NCBI RefSeq assembly: GCF_000143415.4
Contig: NW_003314261.1
Location: forward strand, 6,145,525-6,209,524
Direction of reading: 5' to 3'
DNA: 64,000 nucleotides
From: Selaginella moellendorffii
Lineage: Eukaryota; Streptophyta; Lycopodiopsida; Selaginellales; Selaginellaceae
Within the stretch, counting starts at the first letter, position 1. Each line of letters opens with the position of its first letter. The notes beneath the pieces are model-generated. The model saw only the letters and a list, made by a program, of their open reading frames with translations, did no database searches and was not told where the DNA came from. This document shows positions 33,929 to 44,777 of this stretch, one piece after another. The translations under genes were made by a program, and so were the position numbers.

Positions 33929-35441
33929 ATGGACGGGAAGTTTTTGGTTCTGGTCGTGGCCATCGTTTTGCTATGGCCTTCATCTCCAGCAGAATCGAAG
34001 GATTGCTCCAGATCTTCCAGAATTCAGAAGAAGACTTACAAATCTCCAGCTTTTTCTATGGGGCCGGGAGAGGTCCAAAACCGAAACTACACGATCGAGT
34101 TTCCCAAAGGTCATATCGGCGTCAAGAACTTCCAGGGAGAGATTGTAGACGAGCTTGGGAATCCCGTGCCTCTGAGCGAAGTCTATTTGCATCACTGGGT
34201 GGTATTTGGCTTCCACCTGAAGAGCTCCGAGAGAAAAGAGCTGGTCAGAGGCGGCTTCCATGATCGTCTAGGGTCGTCAGCGGCTATAATCCCTGGAAAC
34301 GATGGAATTTGTCAGCAAAACGTCCATCCACAGTTCTGGGGTCTTGGTGCCGAGACGAGACACACGAGCTACTTTGTTCCAGGCTCCTATGCTATCGGCG
34401 TTGGCAACCCTCCAGAAGGCTACAAGGAGCTTTGGCTGCTCAACGTCCATGCCATCGACACGAGAGGAACATATGATCCCCAAGGATGCCTCGAGTGCCG
34501 CTGCAGCTTGTACAACGTAACAATAGATGCCTCTGGACAGCCTTTGAAGCAAGGTTACAAAGGCGGTTTGCATTGCTGCTATGAAGGGACCAAATGTGCA
34601 ATGAAACTGGGATTTCAAGCACCAAAGAAGACTCTTTACATGCAATACACCATCGAATGGGTGGAGTGGGACGAATGTGTCCGGCCTGTTCGTGCTTATA
34701 TATTCGACATCACAGACAGCAGGAAGCGGGATCCAGTCGACCCTCAAGTTGGCTGCCAAGTTCGTTTTTCCTCATTCTAAAAGTTTCTCTTATGTTTCTT
34801 ACGATTGTCTTGCAGGCCGAGTATGACGTTCCCGCTTGTGACCCGTCCTCAAATTCCGATTGTATTTATCAGCTGGAGAATCACCTGGTGATTCCAAAAG
34901 GGGGTAGCATTATCTATGGAGTAGGACATCAGCACGCTGCAGGCATGGGCATAAGCATGCACGGAGAGGTAAGAAGAAGTAAAAAAAACTCTCATGACGA
35001 TGCGGCTTTTCCAGGATGGTCGGCACTTGTGCTCCTCGATTCCTCTATACGGGAATGGATCAGCTCCTGGCAACGAAGATGGCTACGTTGTTGGAATGTC
35101 TACATGCATTCCTAAGCCAGGGACTCTGATGGTCGCGAGCGGTGAGAAGCTCCACTTCTCCTCATCTTATAGTTCTGCCCAGGAGCACACGGGTGTCATG
35201 GGGATCTTCTATCTCATGGTGAGCGACAATGACACTGTGTCTCTAGGAGAAATCAAGGTACGTTTTTTACTTGTTTGTTAGATTGAGTGATTGCTTTCCT
35301 CCGCTGCAGGACGTGAAAAATAGAGTTAATGTGATGGTGGTCACGCTTGGAATCGTTGTGGTGCTTGCACTAGTGGTCGGATTTGGCATCTGGAACAAGA
35401 AACCAGAGTCCCATGAAAGATACAGTGCATTGCTCGTTTGA
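33929..35441 (+). CDS. SURNod19-domain membrane protein C
   Basis: Exons 33929-34759, 34816-34968, 35015-35257, 35310-35441; 452 residues. Signal peptide (FLVLVVAIVLLWPSSPAES), full SURNod19 domain with all conserved Cys pairs, helix VVTLGIVVVLALVV and a tail RYSALLV. Very close to copy B in exons 2-3 and their introns, so B and C are probably the most recent duplicates or have been converted. CDCSRSS has an extra residue pair shared with copy D but not with A and B. Confidence 0.9.
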
Positions 35442-35549
35442 ACTGGCCCGCTATGAAATATCTAATGAATATACTTTTTATATAAAAAGTGGGAGGCACA
35501 TTTTTGCAGGACATTGTGCTTCTGACAGCCTAACTTAGAAAAGCTTTAC

Positions 35550-35765
35550 TTACTAGCGGAAATAATCTTCTGGGCAACTTTGCAAAGATCATCCAAAGCA
35601 CCAAAATTCGCAAATAAATTTATAAACCTTCACTAACCTGAGACTCGATATTCATCAAAACAAGTGACACAGTTGTTATTTTTTGCCTCCAATTCAATCT
35701 CGTCAAGTGGAATGGAAAGCGCAATCAAAGAAGAAAGTACCTTCTCCAGGTTCTGCCACTCACTT
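35550..35765 (-). pseudogene. Unrecognised exon fragment (antisense)
   Basis: Minus strand reads LEKVLSSLIALSIPLDEIEL then NNNCVTCFDEYRVS, followed by a GT donor and, after a 60-bp intron-like gap, VAQKIISASK. The coding look is good but the family is not recognised. A decayed copy lies at 30990-31230. Confidence 0.35.
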
Positions 35766-35975
35766 TTTCCTATAAGATTTACAAGCTCGCCTATAAACTT
35801 GTGCTCCTAGAAGATCACAGGCTAAAAAGCAACTAAGGAGAAGAAAAACTAAAAAAAAATAGTACTGTCCTCAGTGTAGATTTGCACAACTGGAAGAAAT
35901 CCTTTTCTAAAAATTGCGACATTGTGACCAGGATGCAAGCGAGAAGGAAACCTTATGGCACAATGTCATGTTGGC

Positions 35976-36220
35976 ACCTACCAGCCAACACAAATTCCAA
36001 TTTGATACAGACACCCTCCTTCGCATCAATCCCCATTTCGCGTGTAAGGAGCTCCTGCGTTTTCGCACTTCAAAACTTGGATTGCTACCACCTTGAAGTA
36101 GTTGAATAAAGTGGTTGTATAACAACACTCCCCGTGCGCAGACTCAATGCTAGCCAGAAATGTGAACATGAGAATTGCCGCAACCACAAGAAGTTTGGAG
36201 ACGCTAGCGCCCGCAGCCAT
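35976..36220 (-). pseudogene. Damaged copy of the cysteine-rich peptide gene
   Basis: Keeps the signal peptide (SKLLVVAAILMFTFLAS) of the 26.9-kb gene. An insertion after IESAHG shifts the frame, a later Cys is replaced by Tyr (APYTRN), and the frame closes early. The CVGW end is still readable in another frame near 35985 (NLCWLV). Confidence 0.7.
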
Positions 36221-36419
36221 GGATAAGAAAGTAGCAGGGAACAACACACCAATTTTGCGGATGATGGGAATGAGAAGGGGGAACTCCTGGATTTATACAT
36301 CTCACATTCTAACATGTTCTCCATCTGTCGTTGCGATACATGGAAGGAGGTGATTCGATGTTAACATATGCAAATGGACGAGGCACTGGCATGGAATCAG
36401 AAACTCACAGGCTCATCAG

Positions 36420-36660
36420 CGAGAATCCTTCCAAGAAATACTGCGACATCTCTGGATTTGAGGTAAGCTGCTGTCTCGCCATTTCTCCACCGAGTAATCC
36501 CCTCTTTCGGTATTTTCTCCTTGTAAAGGCACCTTACACGGATCCTCGAACAAAGCTCAGGTATGCAAATGCCAATGTCTTGAAGCGCATCAGGTGTCTT
36601 CCCGACGATTACGTTCACGGCTACTTGGGTCTCTGTAGTTCTCAAGTAAACTCTCCTCCT
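36420..36660 (+). pseudogene. INO80C fragment, unit D
   Basis: Only part of exon 2 ([13 protein letters not shown]) and exon 3 ([17 protein letters not shown]) remain; the whole first exon is gone and GLRNATV is lost as in unit B. Confidence 0.85.
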
Positions 36661-36966
36661 CGACTTATAGCACATTTATAGAATGCTACTCGCGGGAATT
36701 CGGCAACTCGAGTAACAGCAGAGTCAAGGGTCGGGAAACTGGAAGGGTAGAACGAGCAGAAGTCCGGATATGAAGAGCTATAGAATACCACTCGCAAGAA
36801 ACTCAAGGATAGAACAGTAGCGTGAAGGAAATGGAGAAGAGAAAGTTAGCAACGAGGAAGAAAGCCACTATCGAGCCAGCCCATGCATGAAGCCCGAGTG
36901 TCACGCACTTGGCGGAGTTCTTGAAGAAAAGAACCTAGGGTATAAGCAGAAAGAAAATTTCCAACG
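36661..36966. other. Spacer, INO80C to IBA57
   Basis: Matches the spacer before unit A IBA57 (22830-23113) with small indels. It holds the presumed IBA57 promoter; no gene is seen. Confidence 0.5.
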
Positions 36967-38425
36967 ATGGCGGCTGCTACAGTGTGGCGCTTGCTGGGAG
37001 GTGGAGGATACAGGGGCCGTGGCTATGCTAAAAATGTGAGAAGCTTTTCCTTCCACTCGTCGCCGTCGTTTCCTTCTCGAGCGTCCGAGTTATCTTCCGG
37101 GGGTTCGACGCTGCTAGCCGAGAAAGGTCCTTTTGCGTGCAAGCTGAGCAGCCGAGCGGTCATTGGATTTGAAGGAGAGGATGTTATCAAGTTCCTCCAG
37201 GGCTTGACGACGAACAACATGAACAAGCTCGAGCAGGATTCTCCGACGAGGCTACCGCATCCCACTCTCAACCAGCCAGCGGTGGTGCAGCCTCCTCTCT
37301 ACACGGCCATCTTGAATCCACAGGGAAGGTTTCTGTTTGACATGGTGGTTTTTAAGCCGGTGCAATCCACGGAGAAGTTGGACAGATCGGGAACGGGCCC
37401 CGGGAGCGAGAAGTCGGCTCCAAAGCTGGTAGCGGACGTTGATGCGGAGAGTGTCAGCGATTTGTTTGCACACCTGACGAGGTTTGTACCTTGTACTTTG
37501 TTCTTTTTTCTCCTTGTCTTTTTGACGAACTTTCACTTGTTTCAGGCACAAACTGCGTGCAAAAATTTCTTTCTCGGACATGTCAAAAGAGCTTGCAGTC
37601 TGGCAGAGGTTTGGAGGTGCTCTGGAGTGCGAAGGTGACAACGAGGGCTCTGTAGGGTGGGGTGCTGGGCGTGATGTTGCTGGGAATACTTCTGCCTCTA
37701 GCAATGTCCAAGGCTGGCGTTGGCATAAAGATCCCAGGACAGGATGTCTCGGCTTCCGAGGTATCTTTCCGGTGGAATCCACTCGTAAGTTTCATAGTGA
37801 CGCTGATCTATAACAACAGTTACACGTTGTTTTTTTCTTTGGCAGCTCCATTGATTGATGCCGATCAAGAGGTTGACGAGCAGTATTATCTGTTGTGGAG
37901 GTTGGAACAAGGAATTCCAGAGGGACCGGCAGAAATTCGTGGAGGTTTTCTCTCTTTTTCGCTTGCTGTGTTCAGTTTTTCTTAAATCTAGTGATTGACA
38001 GGGGAGGCCATTCCTCTCGAGTACAATCTTGAAGGTCTGAACGCGATCGACTTCGACAAAGGTTGCTATGTGGGCCAGGAGCTTGTTGCTCGCACACACC
38101 ACCGAGGAGTGATAAGAAAGCGCGTAATGCCGGTGATTTTTCTTGACAAGGATGGCAAAGGTGAGATGAGCCGTGTGGTTTAGAACTTCTTATTTGTGCT
38201 TTACGTGTCATTGCAGAAATCGGTGAGGCAGTGAGTCATGGTGCTGAAATCGTCGACGCAGAATCGTCCAAGAAGATGGGCACTGTAACAACGGCACTTG
38301 GCTCCCGGGGATTCGCTCTTGTGAGACTGGAAGCGGTTTCCAAACCGCTAAGCATCGGTGGCGGGATGGCAAGCATACAGGTGAAGGTCTTACGACCCAA
38401 GTGGTGGCTGCATCAATGGGACTGA
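36967..38425 (+). CDS. IBA57: IBA57-type Fe-S cluster assembly factor (GcvT fold), mitochondrial
   Basis: Folate-binding GcvT-fold protein that works with ISCA proteins to mature mitochondrial [4Fe-4S] proteins. Five exons: 36967-37481, 37546-37784, 37846-37944, 38002-38160, 38217-38425; 406 residues, phases all close. N-terminus is Arg/Ser-rich (a mitochondrial presequence). Core: [20 protein letters not shown], the [14 protein letters not shown] strand, and the hallmark [20 protein letters not shown] with Cys at about 306. An unusual low-complexity Gly/Ser insert ([23 protein letters not shown]) is present. It is the only working copy in the array; A, B and C copies are dead. Confidence 0.92.
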
Positions 38426-38552
38426 TCGGGATAAGTTTCTGGGAAACAAACAAAGAGGCAACGAACAGAAGTCTCGCTGAGGAAGCTTCCGAGCTTTGTC
38501 CTGATTTGCTATTTAGCGGATGGAGCAGGGTGGGGGTGAATAGCAACTAAAA

Positions 38553-40104
38553 ATGGACGGGAAGCTTTTGGTTCTCGTCGTGCTCATCGCTTTGCTACGA
38601 TCTTCATCTCCAGCAGAATCGAAGGACTGCTCCAGATCTTCCAGAATTCAGAAGAAGACTTACAAGTCTCCAGCCTTTGCTCTGGGACCGGGAGAGGTCC
38701 AAGACCGAAACTACGAGCTCGAGTTTCCCAAAGGTCATCTCGGTGTCAAGAACTTCCAGGGAGAGGTTGTAGACGAGCTTGGGAATCCCGTGCCTCTGAG
38801 CGACGTCTATCTGCATCACTGGGTAGTGTTTAGCCTCTATGTGAAGAGCTCCGAGAGAAAAGAGCTGGTAAGAGGCGGCTTCCATCATGGACAGGATCGT
38901 CTAGGCTCGCCATCGGCTATAATCGCTGGAAACGATGGAATTTGTCAGCACAACGTCCTGTCGCAGTTCTGGGGTCTTGGATCCGAGACGAGGCACACGA
39001 GCTACTTTGTTCCAGGCTCCTATGCTATCGGCGTTGGGAATCCTCCAGAAGGCTACGAGGAGCTCTGGGTGCTCAACGTCCATGCCATCGACACCAGAGG
39101 AACATATGATCCCCAAGGATGCCTCGAGTGCCGCTGCAGCTTGTACAACGTCACAACAGACGCCTCTGGACAGCCTTTGAAGCAGGGCTACAAAGGCGGT
39201 CTGCACTGCTGCTACGAGGGGACTAAATGCGCAGTGAAGCCGGGATTTCAAGCACCAAAGAAGACTCTTTACATGCAATACACCATCGAATGGGTGGAGT
39301 GGGACGAGTGTGTCCTGCCTGTTCGTGCTTATATATTCGACATCACAGACAGCAGGAAGCGGGATCCAATCGACCGTCACGTTGGCTGCAAGGTTCGTTT
39401 GTCCTGATTGTAAACTTTTTTGTTTTTATTTCTTACGATCGTTCTGCAGATCGAGTATGACGTTCCTGCTTGCGACCCGTCCTCGAATCCCGATTGTATT
39501 TATCAGCTGGAGAATCACCTGGTGATTCCGAAAGGGGGTAGCATTATCTACGGAGTAGCGCATCAGCACGCTGGAGCCATGGGCATGACCATGCATGGAG
39601 AGGTAAGAAAAAAAAAGTAGAAAAAACTCTCGTGAAACTTGCTAACGATTTTTGTGGCTTTCCAAGGATGGTCGGCACTTGTGCTCCTCGATTGCTCTAT
39701 ACGGGAATGGATCAACTCCTGGAAACGAAGCTGGCTACGTTGTTGGGATGTCTACGTGCTTCCCCGAGCCAGGGACTGTGACGGTCGCGAGCGGTGAGAA
39801 GCTCCACTTGTCCTCGTCTTATAGCTCCGCCCAGGAGCACACGGGTGTCATGGCGCTCTTTTATCTCATCTTGAGCGACGATGATACTGTGTCTCTGAGG
39901 CAATTCAAGGTACGTGTGGTAAACTTTTACTTGTTTCAAGTTCTTAGATTGAGCGATTGTTTTTCTCCGCTCTAGGACGTCAAAAACAGAGTTAATGTGA
40001 TGGCGGTCACGCTTGCGATCGTTGCGGTGCTGGCGCTGGTGGTCGGATTTAGCATCTGGAAAAAGAAACGAGAGCCGCATGGAGGATACAGTGCATTGCT
40101 CTAG
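38553..40104 (+). CDS. SURNod19-domain membrane protein D
   Basis: Exons 38553-39392, 39450-39602, 39667-39909, 39976-40104; 454 residues. Signal peptide (LLVLVVLIALLRSSSPAES), complete domain, helix VMAVTLAIVAVLALVV and tail GGYSALL. The longer loop GGFHHGQDRLGSPSA resembles copy A, while exon 1 DCSRSSRIQKK resembles copy C, suggesting gene conversion. The third exon has a CCAAG/G acceptor where B and C have CCAG/G. It is 127 bp downstream of the intact IBA57 gene. Confidence 0.9.
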
Positions 40105-40587
40105 GATTATAATTTTCGTATCTCTCTCCTGCTTGGATTCATTTGAGAGAAAAATGTTGGTCTATGAAAAAATCTTTTCATGCTACACTTGTGCTCTTCT
40201 TTCTAGCACGGGATGATAGGATACACGCATTCTTCGGGAGTCAAAGTTAGAAAAAATTGGCGGTAGAACATTTCGATCTGAGCGCATCTGCCCTTCTCCC
40301 TTCGTTTCCCCTAGGAAGGAGAAACAAGCTGAGCCAACAAAAACAAAGCACTGAAGGTGGAGTGAATACCATCTAGATCGAAACAATCTTTTGTTTTTTT
40401 AAAGATATGTAAACTTAGAGGATGTTTGAAGCTATGGAAATATATGGACGCAAAATCATGGTGATTTTCTTATCTCTATCCTGCCTGAGAAAAAAATATT
40501 CTATGATCAACTTTGTGCACACTTTTTGGTCTTCGCGAGGAAATTGTTTACGTACTCCACTCTGGGAAAACCAAGAAGAGATAACTT

Positions 40588-41389
40588 TCACAAGAATATG
40601 TAATTTGCAGACCTTGCACGATTGTCTTCTTGGGGGCGATTAAACGCTGTCCAGATTGGATGTCCACTAAAGAGGCGCATCACCTGCATAGATTTCTAAG
40701 CTTCATGTTTGATCAAAGAGAATCTCAGTTACAGACCGTGATGAAATTGTTGGAATCCGGTGTGAATCGATGATACATCCCAGCCGGGAGAATGATCATG
40801 TCGCCCTTCTTGGTCCACACACGAATCCACCGATCGCTGCCATCTCTCACGTCAAAGTATCCTGAGATGGATCGAAAGAATCGTTAACAAAAACTGGATT
40901 ATTTCCTCGAAAGAAAGAAAAATAGATACTACAGACCACTTCCTTCGAGACAGTATCTAATCTCCTCGTCCGTGTGGATGTGTTCCTCGTAGAAACTTTT
41001 GATCCGCTCCTCGTAGTTGGGAAGCTTTCCAGGCGCGATTGTGATGATATCCTGAGCACGAGCACAATTCGGATAAGAGCCAAACAAGGTTGTGGATGGA
41101 TACATACATAGTAATCGTAGCCTCGCTCGTCTCGAATAGCCTTGAGCTCCGGGTCTGTCTCGTACAAATCCGCATTTAAGTGCCACTGCAGCACACCAAG
41201 ATCTGGGCAAAACCAAACCAAATCCATCAAACAATTCCAGAAATTCACACTCACCATCGAGAATTTTTTTGGATACACGCTGCTGCTCTTGCGATTCATC
41301 GAGATACCACGCTTCAATTCCAGGCTAACCAAAAGACTACGATCAGGAGCTCAGCTCTAAAACCATCGCCATACCTCGTCGGCTCCCAT
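40588..41389 (-). CDS. Acireductone dioxygenase (methionine salvage)
   Basis: Converts acireductone to 2-keto-4-methylthiobutyrate and formate with Fe, closing the methionine cycle after ethylene, polyamine and nicotianamine synthesis. Six exons on the minus strand: 41389-41375, 41324-41255, 41202-41108, 41051-40937, 40861-40737, 40683-40588; 171 residues with phases closed. The cupin metal ligands are His84, His86 and Glu90 ([12 protein letters not shown]) and His129 (PAGMYHRFT), the same spacing as in characterised enzymes. EAWYLDES near the start and [16 protein letters not shown] near the end are family landmarks. The N-terminal exon is only five codons. The C-terminus (ANYIFL) is a little shorter than usual. 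Confidence 0.92.
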
Positions 41390-41476
41390 TCTCTCCTCGT
41401 AAGAACAAACCCTCAGCACGATGTACACGTGGGCAGCCTGTAGCCTACCACGTGTGTAGTCCCTCAGTGAATATAC

Positions 41477-41523
41477 CTAGCATATGCTAAGGTATGCTAG
41501 ATATTCTTTTGCATTCTAGGGCT
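41477..41523 (+). repeat. Direct repeat, left copy
   Basis: Contains CTAGATATTCTTTTGCATTC, repeated at 43080-43105. The two copies bracket the ankyrin gene and are about 1.6 kb apart. Confidence 0.6.
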
Positions 41524-41880
41524 TTTGCTGTAGTGTAGGTCTCGCATTCAACTCCAAGAACAGGTCAAGCTCCATGGTCGACCGAAATCGTTCAAGCTTG
41601 CTCCAGGGTGTGATGCTGAGCGTGACAGAGCGATTTTGTTCTCTAGTGAGAACACTTTTTGGCATTAGATAGTCGTGAGCTCGTTGCAATGTGTCTTTAG
41701 CGACATGGTGTCTGAAATAGTCTGCAAGGTTCTGGGCTGGTTCTACAATCGAAGGGACTCTTTCCGGCGAGCAGTATACTCTTTCCGGCTCTTCCTCCTT
41801 GGTTTATGATGCAACTCGAATAAGCAAGCTAATGGTTAACATGGTTAATGGTATTTGTTATGATTGTTCGCTATCAACAG
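41524..41880. other. Unassigned region before the ankyrin gene
   Basis: No convincing exon. The ankyrin gene's first coding block begins right after an AACAG acceptor at 41880, so an upstream exon should lie here but could not be fixed. Confidence 0.35.
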
Positions 41881-42922
41881 GTTCCTGATGGTTTTCGCTT
41901 TACAACTGATTATCATACGGAGTTCAGGGAGGATAGTGAAGACCGTGGACAGGTTGTACCGCACGGGCTGAAGGCAGAAGTTATATTTGAACAACTCTGC
42001 CACAGGCAACCTGGGAGGTACATAGAACAAGGTGTGTTTTTACACATGTATATTTTTACATATCTCATATGCACGCGAAACCGTTTGACGACGTCTACTA
42101 TTTCACTCCAGGCAGGCGACCCCATCACGTGAAACATCCAAGCTTTTTGGATCTTACTTCAGTGATTCCGGACTGCAAAATTTACTTAGCATTCTCTTCA
42201 AACAGCTTCAAGGTTCGTAATATTTTTTTGCTGGTTATTTGTCTAATACACCCTCTTTTAGTATGGGCGAAAATATTTCAAGGCAACTAAAATAAAAAGA
42301 TTCGATTTGTTATGCGATTTTATTTCAAATGAAAGAATCGACTATGCGACACTGGAGGAGTTAGTTTATGGACTTTCAAGTTTCAACGAGGAAAGTACTG
42401 ATGGGCGACTACCACTTGTAGAAGCTTGTCGCTGTGGTAACAGCCAAGTTGTTGAACTCTTATTGAGAGAAGGGGCAAACAAAAACGTTGGAGGTATATA
42501 ACATTGTTGCACATCGTTCTTACAGATGTTTTACACAATTTACTTTTCCAGATCGTAAGGGTATGATTCCATACATAGAGGCTGTCTGCAGCGGGAAACT
42601 GCGTCCAGAGATAATGCCACAACTTATGCCAAATGATGCCAAGAACTTAACGTGGATTATTGCGATGAACCCACAGGCCATAGCTCATTTCGCTCGGCAG
42701 GAGAAAAATTGGGTGTTGGAGGAAATAACGAAACTGAAGAGGACACTGGAAACGGTTTGCAACGACAAGTACAACGCTGATGAATTGGAAAACCTTCCAA
42801 AGTACGGTCACTTACTACAAGGCGTGACTACGATTTTCCAAGCGAATCGTTTACAAAAGAGTCCAAAAAGGGTCTTTTCAGGCGACACAAGTAGCAGGTC
42901 AATGGATTTTATCAAAAGTCCC
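41881..42922 (+). CDS. Ankyrin-repeat protein, partial model
   Basis: Four exons are visible: 41881-42031, 42112-42212, 42262-42493, 42552-42922. Splices are GT-AG and in phase: YIEQG/RRPHHVKH, SFK/YGRKYFKA, NVG/DRKGMIP. The third exon holds an ankyrin repeat, DGRLPLVEACRCGNSQVVEL then LLREGANKN, followed by a less typical repeat. The fourth ends KSP at a GTAAGT donor with no acceptor found, so both ends are missing. Function unknown; ankyrin repeats only indicate protein binding. It may be truncated by the rearrangement that left the direct repeats on each side. Confidence 0.55.
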
Positions 42923-43079
42923 GTAAGTTTATGAATTTCGAGTATTTTCGAGTTTGTGTGAGCACTAGACGATCTTTCAAGAATGCGTTGCTTCTGATGT
43001 CCATTACGAGCTGAGATGAGAGCAAACATTTAGAAGGACTGGCCCTGCAACCACTTTGGCGAGCTCGTGGGTTAGCATA

Positions 43080-43105
43080 TCCTAGATATTCTTTTGCATT
43101 CTAGG
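43080..43105 (+). repeat. Direct repeat, right copy
   Basis: Partner of the 41.5-kb repeat; it lies 10 bp before the start codon of the next reading frame. Confidence 0.6.
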
Positions 43106-43114
43106 ATTTCTACT

Positions 43115-43611
43115 ATGGAGCACACTCCCATCGGTGGCTACAAGGTATGGGATTCATTCGCGTCGGAGCTCCAACTCTTTCTTTCCATGCTCTACTCGCC
43201 CAATAACACCCCACTCTTCACGGATCCTTGCCCGCTGCATGTAGTTGCTGGAGCCACAAGCCGCGAAGAGGCATCTGCAAGACTGTATGCATCTCTTGTG
43301 AATTCGGTACAATACCTCTCTGATGAGTATCAAAAGATATTCCAAGTTGGTTTTAGAGTTCATCTTAGCCATTTCCAAGGCGCAGTAGTTATGTATGAAG
43401 ATGTGGATGGCACCGATACTCAACGAAGGCATCCTTTTTCGGCAATGCCGGAGAAGGGTATCTTTTGGTAGAGTTCGATCGCGTGCTCCAGGTGGGGATT
43501 GATGGTGGCAGCAATGTTGTGCGCAAAGTGTTTGATCGGGCAGCTGGTTATATCTATCACGGTGGTGGATGTGGAAGAACTCGATCTGGATATGCATGTG
43601 TAACCAGCCTC
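43115..43611 (+). CDS. Unrecognised protein fragment
   Basis: An open frame starts MEHTPIGGYKVWDSFASEL and runs to about 43471. A GT-AG stretch near 43346-43380 could be an intron (EYQKIFQ/GAVVMYEDVDG). Beyond 43465, another frame continues as LVEFDRVLQVGIDGG and GYIYHGGGCGRTRSG. No family is recognised. It may be a decayed gene or an element-borne one. Confidence 0.35.
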
Positions 43612-44539
43612 GCAATCATTCTTTTGCAAGCTGACCCATGACGATGTTCTCCTGATTTCTGATGCGTTCTTTACTCATGGTGGACACCCAACATTTCTCG
43701 ACACTCTCTTCTTCTTGATTGTTAAAGCGTCCTCCCACAGTGCATGGAGAAGAACCATGTCCATCAGATTAGACGAGTACAAGGAATAAAAAACATTTTG
43801 TAGAGCTTCGGATGCAGACGATAAAGATCTGCAGGTCATTGAATTTCAAGTTTAAAGACATCGAGGACTTTGTCATGCCCCAACTTCCGGAGCTGGACTT
43901 TTTGCGTGACATAAGGCACCTCATGCATAGCGGAGGGAAGGTCTCAGTGTTTCGGGGGGATTTGGGATTATGGAGGAAGGCTATTATGCTCTATTTCGTT
44001 AAAGTGGGATTTATTCAGTAAAATGGGACTAGGTACAAATTTTTAAGTATTTGAAAATGATGTGAAATTATATGTTTTTTGTCCAGGGGCTAGACATATC
44101 TGGGGCATGGTGACTAGCGCGGTGACTTTGTGTCCAGACTGAGTCCATCTGGTTGTATAATAAATCTCATTGTCAAGGTGAACAAGCCGAATCTGAAGCT
44201 AAAGAAGAGCGATGGCATGCTCGCACACACTATTTGTTTGTTCATTGAGCGTGTGGTGAGCTTTCCAAGATGAATGTCATTCCTATTAGCCAGACATATC
44301 ATTTAATGGTGAGAACATTTAGATATTATTCAATGTTATCTTTTTCTAACAAATCTAATTGTGAAGGTGTAGCAAGAGGCATTGCTAGTCTGGAGAAGTC
44401 ATTTAACTCATTTGACTCTTAGTGTATTTTCATGAAACTAAATAACATTTATATTATTAAGGAATTTCTCTAGTACCTTTTTTTTACTACATAGAGGCTT
44501 GCATTTCTTTCAAAGGTGATTTAGTAAAAGGCCTGAGGG
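43612..44539. other. Intergenic
   Basis: A short open frame at 43812-44021 (DFVMPQLPELDFLRDIRHLM) looks coding but is unplaced. The rest is AT-rich. No terminal inverted repeat for the transposon-like region to the right could be seen. Confidence 0.35.
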
Positions 44540-44777
44540 CACATGCCATTCTATTTCTCAGACCGGTATTAAGATATACTAGTGCAAAGGGAAAAAGGTA
44601 TTTGGTGATCAAGTAAATGGCATGAGGGCACATGCCATTATAAGCCTAAGCGCTAGTGGACACCTCCTTTTTGGTGTCACGCCTCACGCCATCACGCCAT
44701 GCCATCACGCCTCCTCTGATTCAGATTCGGATTGTTCACCTTGAAATAAAATACATTAGAAACTTAGTAAAGGAATA

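Noticed and set aside
24179..39380. Minus-strand frames over the SURNod19 genes (for example 34277-34759)
   Set aside because: They recur antisense to every SURNod19 copy because the copies are homologous; no independent evidence.
43115..43611. Assigning the 43-kb fragment to a named family
   Set aside because: No motif could be matched with confidence, so it is left unnamed.
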